NCBI RefSeq assembly: GCF_028583425.1
Contig: NC_072801.1
Location: forward strand, 60,217,766-60,281,765
DNA from: Eublepharis macularius
Lineage: Eukaryota; Chordata; Lepidosauria; Squamata; Eublepharidae
Direction of reading: 5' to 3'
DNA length: 64,000 bases
Made by a program: the position numbers and the translations under genes. The notes under the pieces were generated by a model that saw only the letters and a program-made list of their open reading frames with translations, did no database searches and had not been told where the DNA came from. Below are positions 59,391-64,000 of the stretch, in pieces (positions within the stretch are counted from its first letter, which is position 1; every line of letters starts with the position of its first letter).

Positions 59391-59561
59391 AATACTGATA
59401 CATGTGCAGTCAGTCGGGTGGATGCACTTAGAAATCAACAGCATATTTGCAGGAGACTCCACATGAACTTCTGGTATCAAATTTGGAAGCTGCCATTACC
59501 CAAGATTGTCTATGGATGCAGCAGAATGATGTAGCTCAGTCCCTGCATCAATGTCATGAGC

Positions 59562-59625
59562 CCGTCTGATGGGGAGGGTGGTCTAAAAATGTAATTAAAT
59601 AAATAAATAAATAAATAAATAGAAA
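59562..59625 (+). repeat. LINE/SINE tail with (AAAT)n
   Basis: gagcccgtctgatggggagg then gtggtctaaaaatgtaatta and aaataaataaataa; related to the tail at 23285. Confidence 0.5.
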
Positions 59626-59804
59626 GGCCTATATAATCTTGTCTTGAACATTAGAGTGGCAGAATTCAAAACAGGAAATGTTATACAGCCATAGTGGTCC
59701 ATGTAAAACTCCCCAAAGAAGCACAGAATCCATTCAACATCTTTCTTTATTGGTTCTTTTTATTTGTTCTTGTTTTTAGAATGGAAAACAGCCTTTGTGG
59801 AGGG

Positions 59805-60468
59805 TAGGGTTGCCAGGTCCCCTTCCCCTCCCAGTGTGGGGTGTGTGTGACCCAGAACTCACCTTTAGGAGCTCCTCACATGCATACAAAGTGTGCGCAC
59901 ACTCCCGATGCTCTGCCATGACATCACTTCTGGGAGTGATGTCATCACGCAGGCAGCTGTGGGAGCACTCCCAGACTTCACACCAGGCCAATTAGGGCCC
60001 CCAAAGGGCTGATTCTTTAAGAATCATCCCAGCGCAAAGCCCAGGACCACTCTCAGGGTCTGTGTGCTGATGTCACTCTTGGGAGTGATGTCATTGCTCC
60101 ACACCGGGTGTGTACCCCAGAAGGCCCATTCTCATGCCTTTTCCTCCACTGGCCAAGTGAGTAGTGGCGAGGGAGCGGAGGTTGGGAACAGGTAGGGTTG
60201 TCAGCTCCAAGTTGGGAAATTCCTGGAGATCTGGGGGGTGAAACCTGGAGAAACCAGGAGAAAGTGGGGTTTGGGGAGGGAAAAGACCTTGGCATGGCAT
60301 AATTCCATAGAGTCCCCCCCCCCCAAAGTAGCCATTTTCTCCAGGTGAATTGATCTCTGTGGCCTGGAGACCAGTTGTAATTCCGGGAGATCTCCAGCCA
60401 CCACCTGGAGGCTGGCAATCCTAGGAACAGGGAATTCTCCCGCCCCCACCAGAGGACCAGCAACCCTA
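59805..60468 (+). mobile_element. Family D hAT-type element, interrupted by a family A MITE
   Basis: Ends tagggttgccaggtcccctt and gaggaccagcaaccct; flanks gtggaggg and gtggatgg (7 of 8). Inside are two gtgatgtcat-type blocks. A complete family A copy with its own target duplication sits inside. Confidence 0.85.
60193..60423 (-). mobile_element. Family A MITE nested in family D, perfect target duplication
   Basis: GGAACAGG at 60185-60192 and 60424-60431. Removing the insert and one copy restores a continuous family D element, so A landed after D. Confidence 0.92.
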
Positions 60469-60524
60469 GTGGATGGGGAGGGCTGTATCTCACTGTGAAG
60501 CACCCATTTGTGTTTTCAGTTTTT

Positions 60525-60905
60525 AATTTATTTTCATTATTTCTAGTCTGCCTTTCTCACTAAAACTCAAGGAGGATTACGTGGAATAAGTCAATATGTT
60601 CCATGGCTGGTACATTCAGTAAACGATACAACAGGGTAAGGATAACAGAAATTTGAAAACAAGCAGAAAATCTGATACAGAGCTGAAAAACAATGCTGAA
60701 ACACAACAGACAGATTAATGCCATGCTCAGAGCAGTGAACAAAGTCAATGTTATTACTATAACATTGTATATTATTATAACATAGTATATTAATGTATAT
60801 TATAACATTTCTCAAGGCCACCTGTTGAGCTCATGGCAGTCATGGAATTCAAACTAACAAGAGTGCTGATTCGCAGCCCAGGCACTTAACTACTGCTACG
60901 GCAGA
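60525..60905 (-). repeat. Degraded tRNA-SINE, possibly split
   Basis: cattatttctagtctgcctt then tctcactaaaactcaaggag at the left, and gaattcaaactaacaagagt with gcacttaactactgctacgg at the right; about 200 AT-rich bases between. Confidence 0.4.
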
Positions 60906-61079
60906 TTGGTATGATATATGAAACAAATATGGAACTATACTGTTTAATTTAATACAGACCCTTAATTCCTATCCGTATAGAATGACTAGCTCCTAGGTGG
61001 AGAGTAAATTATACCACAGATCCAAAAAATAAAGCTAGGGGGCAAAGCTACGTTGTACAGCAACATCCCGATTTTGCTA

Positions 61080-61203
61080 AAGTTGCCAACCTCCAGGTGA
61101 TGCTTGGAGATCTCTCAGAATTACAACCGATCTTTAAAGAACAGAGATCAGCTCTCCTGAAGAATGGCTGCTTTGGAGGGTGGACTCTTTGGCATTATAC
61201 CCC
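61080..61203 (+). mobile_element. Family A MITE, right part missing
   Basis: agttgccaacctccaggtga, cagagatcagctctcctgaa, ggactctttggcattatacc, then it stops at a (CCCGT)n run (61201-61221). Confidence 0.75.
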
Positions 61204-61257
61204 CGTCCCGTCCCGTCCCGTGAGAGATTTTGTTGTGTGTGTGTATAAGCATCAAAT

Positions 61258-61372
61258 CACAGCAGCAGAGTTATGGTGACCCCAGCTGGGGTTTTCAAGG
61301 CAAGCCGTTCAGAAGCAGTTTCCCATTGCCTTCTTCTGCGTTGTGATCCTGGCCTTACATCCAAATTCTGAC
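61258..61372 (-). repeat. SINE tail fragment (5S/Sauria-type tail)
   Basis: ggtgaccccagctggggttt then tcaaggcaagccgttcagaa and ttcccattgccttcttctgc: the shared tail of the 5S SINE group on the - strand. Confidence 0.55.
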
Positions 61373-61489
61373 CAGGACCGTCCCTGTTAGTTTCCAAAAT
61401 ATGAAATTATGACATTGAGATACATGTACCATCCCGGTTAAGTCAAACTACAGCAAATCACAACGAGAGGGATGCTGTTGAGTGGCAGC

Positions 61490-62280
61490 TCAGTTGGCCA
61501 ATGGAGTTTATTTCTTGAAAGGTCTCTTAATAAATAGTCCATTCAACGGGCCAATGGAAAGTAGCAAAATCGTGGCGGGAAATTTCAAACGGAGAGATGA
61601 GTCCGAAGCAAGCCGCGCAATAGCCTAACTATGGAGTGAAGAAGCAGTACAAAGAACGTGAAGATAGGCAGGCACACCGGCTACTTAGAAGCCTGCGGGA
61701 AATATGAAAGAGAAATAAAATCGCCCAATAAGTAGGAGGGACATGATAGCGACTCAATAAGAACTGATTAAACGGAGGATTGGCACTGCCAATCACAACT
61801 AAGTGTCCAATGGGCTATCTGAAGTGTGTTTTCAGCATTGATGAGCGTGTCTTTTAGCCAGTGTGCGCAAGCGGGTGGGGTCTCACAGAACACGCGGCAA
61901 GGATAATTTGACATCCAGTTATCCAATGGAGGAGGGTGATGTCTTTGACTCCAATGGACACAAAATTGGGCGGGCCAAACATGCACCTAAAAGGGCGCGA
62001 CTAAGGGAAGGCCACGACATTTGACAGACACTTAAATCCTGCCAATCGGGATCCTAAAGGCCAGGCCGCGTCCTCATTCGACATTTGAGGGCGGGAATAA
62101 ATATCATTTCTACCGAATAGGAGGAGGCCTAGTTGAGAAGGCCGTGAGGGTTATTAACTATCTATCCAATAACAAAGCGGGACAGAGTTTGACCGGCGTC
62201 TCCGAGCAGCCAATCCATCCTGAGGAGGCGGAGTGTGTTCGCGCGTGCGGGGGGGGGATCCTCCTCGCTTCAGGGACACA
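61490..62280 (+). promoter_or_regulatory. CCAAT-box-rich, E2F-site-containing promoter region
   Basis: Twelve CCAAT or ATTGG pentamers lie upstream of the ATG (61498, 61551, 61725, 61779 reverse, 61789, 61807, 61923, 61951, 61965 reverse, 62042, 62166, 62210) and one downstream (62390). E2F-like GGCGGGAAA is at 61574, GCGGGAAA at 61695 and GGGCGGGAA near 62090. A TTTCAAA next to the first E2F-like site resembles an inverted CHR element. No TATA box is evident. This is the NF-Y/E2F layout of cell-cycle or housekeeping promoters; which gene(s) it serves is inferred. Confidence 0.7.
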
Positions 62281-62860
62281 ATGGAGGCACCGGGGAAGGG
62301 GAGGCGGGACGACTTTTTGAGCGACATCTGGCAGAGCCCACTGGTGCGTCGAGGAAAGGGAGCCGGGAAGTGACAGGCTTTCAAAGGGGCCAATGGCGCG
62401 CGAGAAGAGGGGGGGGGAAATGTTGTGAGGCGGGTGTAAGGGAATAGCGAAGAGTAAAAGAAACAGCGCGCTCGAGTAGGCAGGTGGGTGAAAGAAAGAA
62501 AAGAGAAGAGGGAAAGAGGGTGCGGGTGGACGGCTGAGAGGAGGAAAGTCTGCCGGGGAAGGGAGGTGGTGGAGCGCAGACGGCTGAGAGGGGTATGAGG
62601 GGATGCGCGCGGGTCCTCTGAGGTGAGGGGGGAGGGGCGCGCTCCTGAGGGCACGAGGACAAAATGGGGGAGGGGGGACGTCTGAGCGGGAAAAAAGTGG
62701 CCGCCTCAGCCTCGCTCCTGTCCCGCATCGCTCGCTCTTCTCACGCCCGGTCAGTCTCATCTCCCACGGGCGCTCCTCCCTCAGGTGTCAGTCATCTCCC
62801 TGTTTCCCGCCGCCCCGCATTTTCTGCCTTCTTCATCCTCCGACCAGTATTGAGGTCCTC
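62150..62860. promoter_or_regulatory. CpG island
   Basis: GC-rich with frequent CpG (for example gaccggcgtctccg, gttcgcgcgtgcgg, gctcgctcttctcacgcccgg), unlike the surrounding AT-richer DNA. It spans the candidate first exon at 62281-62343 and its first intron. Several long frames through it on both strands are composition artefacts. Confidence 0.75.
62281..62343 (+). CDS. First coding exon of an unrecognised gene
   Basis: A 63-nt open segment with a good start context (gacacaATGG) ends at donor CTG|gtgcgt and encodes 21 residues beginning MEAPGKGRRDDFLSDIW and ending QSPL. It lies inside a CpG-rich region just downstream of a dense CCAAT/E2F cluster, which supports a real first exon. Without splicing the frame stops after 31 codons. 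The next exon is not visible before 64000. In human, KMT5C follows TMEM150B on the same strand, but this peptide is not the KMT5C N-terminus I know, so no name is given. Confidence 0.45.
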
Positions 62861-62900
62861 CCAACCAGTATTGAGGTTCTGCCTTCTTCATTCTCCGACC
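62840..62900 (+). repeat. Short direct duplication
   Basis: The phrase ccgaccagtattgaggt recurs in slightly changed form three times between 62838 and 62908, alternating with tctgccttcttcat. A small local tandem duplication in the first intron of the unrecognised gene. Confidence 0.7.
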
Positions 62901-63126
62901 AGTATCCATTCAGTCTTCTCTTCCCCACTCGCACCAGAGGGATTTCTCTCCCCTTCCCCCTCTCTTCACAGATGATCCAAGGCGAGCTTTCTATGGAATA
63001 AATTTGGGTTAGACTTTTTAAAGGTTTTATTGTTTGGGGGTTGTTTGTTTTTTGCCGTATCCCAGAGAAATCTTCCTTTTCCCTCTTTTTCATTCTCCAT
63101 CCGTACTCAGCCTGCTCTGAAACGTG

Positions 63127-63342
63127 TAGGGTTGTCAGCTTTCAGGTGGTGGCTGGAGATATCCCAAAATTGCAACTGATCTCCAGATGACAATGGTCAG
63201 TTCCTCTAAAGAAAATGGCTCCTTTGGTGGTGGAATCTATGGCATTATACCTTTCAAGGTCCCCCTCTTCCTAAAGTCCACACTCCCCAGGATCAGGCCC
63301 CCAAATCCTCAGGAATTTCATAACCTGGAGCAGGCACCCTTA
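63127..63342 (+). mobile_element. Family A hAT-type MITE
   Basis: tagggttgtcagctttcagg at the left; gatctccagatgacaatggt inside; right end eroded (ggagcaggcaccctta). A family B element begins within three bases of it. Confidence 0.78.
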
Positions 63343-63344
63343 TG

Positions 63345-63560
63345 AGGATTTGAGTCCAGTGGCACCAAGACCTACAAGATTTTCAGGGTGTAAGCTTTTG
63401 AGAGTCAGAACTGCCTTCTTCAGACACAAGAAGTCTGACAAAGGGAGCTTTTGCCTTTTGAAAGCTTACATCTTGAAAATCTTGTTGATCTCTAAGGTGC
63501 CACTGGATTCAAATCCTGCTGGTCTACTGTGCACCAATGCGGCTACCACCTAAAACAACT
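63345..63560. mobile_element. Family B palindromic element
   Basis: Arms aggatttgagtccagtggca / tgccactggattcaaatcct and agattttcagggtgtaagct / agcttacatcttgaaaatct; tail ggtctactgtgcaccaatgc. Confidence 0.82.
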
Positions 63561-63844
63561 CTATCAGGGTGCCTCTTCTCTCCTTCCCTTTTTCATCCTA
63601 AATTCCAGTTAGTTACAGGCACACACATACTCATATTCTTCCCCTCAAATGCTGAAGAGAGACAGCTCTTTTCCCTTCCCAAATCCTCTTCTTCCCCCAA
63701 CAATGAAGAGGTCCTTTTTTTTCCTCCTGTCCTTCATTTCTTCCTCCTTTCATCCTCAGTTGTCTGGTATGAACACAAAGAGATGCTAAATGGCTATGGC
63801 TAAACCGTTGGCATTCCATTAATGCCCTGTTGTATGGACAGTGT

Positions 63845-64000
63845 CAGGTAGGTAGTTGTGTTGGTCTGCAGTAGAACAGCAAGATTTGAGTCCAGTGGTA
63901 CCTTAGATACTAGCATGATGTTCAGGATATAATCCTTCGAGAGTCAAAGCTCCCTTCTTCCGATACGTTTATACACTAAAAATCTTGTTGGTGTCTAAGG
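63845..64000. mobile_element. Family B element cut by the window edge
   Basis: gtaggtagttgtgttggtct then gcagtagaacagcaagattt and cagtggtaccttagatacta; the second arm starts at aaaaatcttgttggtgtcta and runs off the window. Here the tail (grtctgcag) is on the left. Confidence 0.75.

Noticed and set aside
62154-62760. Minus-strand frames of 166 and 200 codons in the CpG island
   Set aside because: Pro/Ser/Arg-rich composition expected from GC-rich DNA; the two overlap in different frames and no family is recognisable.

Overview
This window is vertebrate nuclear DNA, almost certainly from a squamate reptile (lizard or gecko type). The genes are split into short exons with GT-AG introns. The interspersed repeats are squamate-typical: a tRNA-derived Sauria-type SINE ending in an ACCTTT-like tail at 59085-59390, 5S-rRNA-derived SINEs, MIR-like tRNA SINEs, and many short inverted-repeat DNA elements, several with readable 8-bp target duplications.

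Layout. (1) 1-9901 is intron 1 of BRSK1, repeat-rich; exon 1, with the glycine loop of the kinase, lies left of the window. (2) 9902-34972, + strand, holds exons 2-19 of BRSK1 (brain-specific/SAD kinase 1). All 18 exons join in frame to 749 codons, covering most of the kinase domain, the UBA region, a Ser/Pro-rich linker and the KA1-like C-terminus. (3) 34973 to about 41300 is the BRSK1 3' UTR plus the gap between two convergent genes. It is strikingly free of interspersed repeats. (4) 41328-46262, - strand, holds TMEM150B (DRAM/Frag1/Sfk1 family): six coding exons joining to a 232-residue, six-helix membrane protein. Its last intron has the hallmarks of a minor-class (U12) intron. BRSK1 and TMEM150B are also convergent neighbours in human, which supports both calls. 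(5) 46.3-61.4 kb is repeat-dense with no gene I can name; two open stretches on the - strand (54.3 and 56.5 kb) could be exons of an unidentified transcript, and one stretch looks like a retroviral env fossil. (6) 61.5-62.9 kb is a CpG-rich promoter region with 13 CCAAT/ATTGG boxes and E2F-like sites, followed by a 21-codon first exon on the + strand whose product I do not recognise. (7) 63.1-64 kb is repeats again.

BRSK1 is an LKB1-activated neuronal polarity and synapse kinase; TMEM150B is a membrane protein linked to autophagy modulation. No functional link between them is visible; they share only position. I found no novel multi-gene system. The most unusual signals are the probable U12 intron, an internal alternative acceptor in BRSK1 exon 14 that would create a BRSK2-like junction, the dense CCAAT cluster, a perfect 86-bp-arm palindrome in a BRSK1 intron, and a web of nested inverted-repeat elements with intact target duplications.
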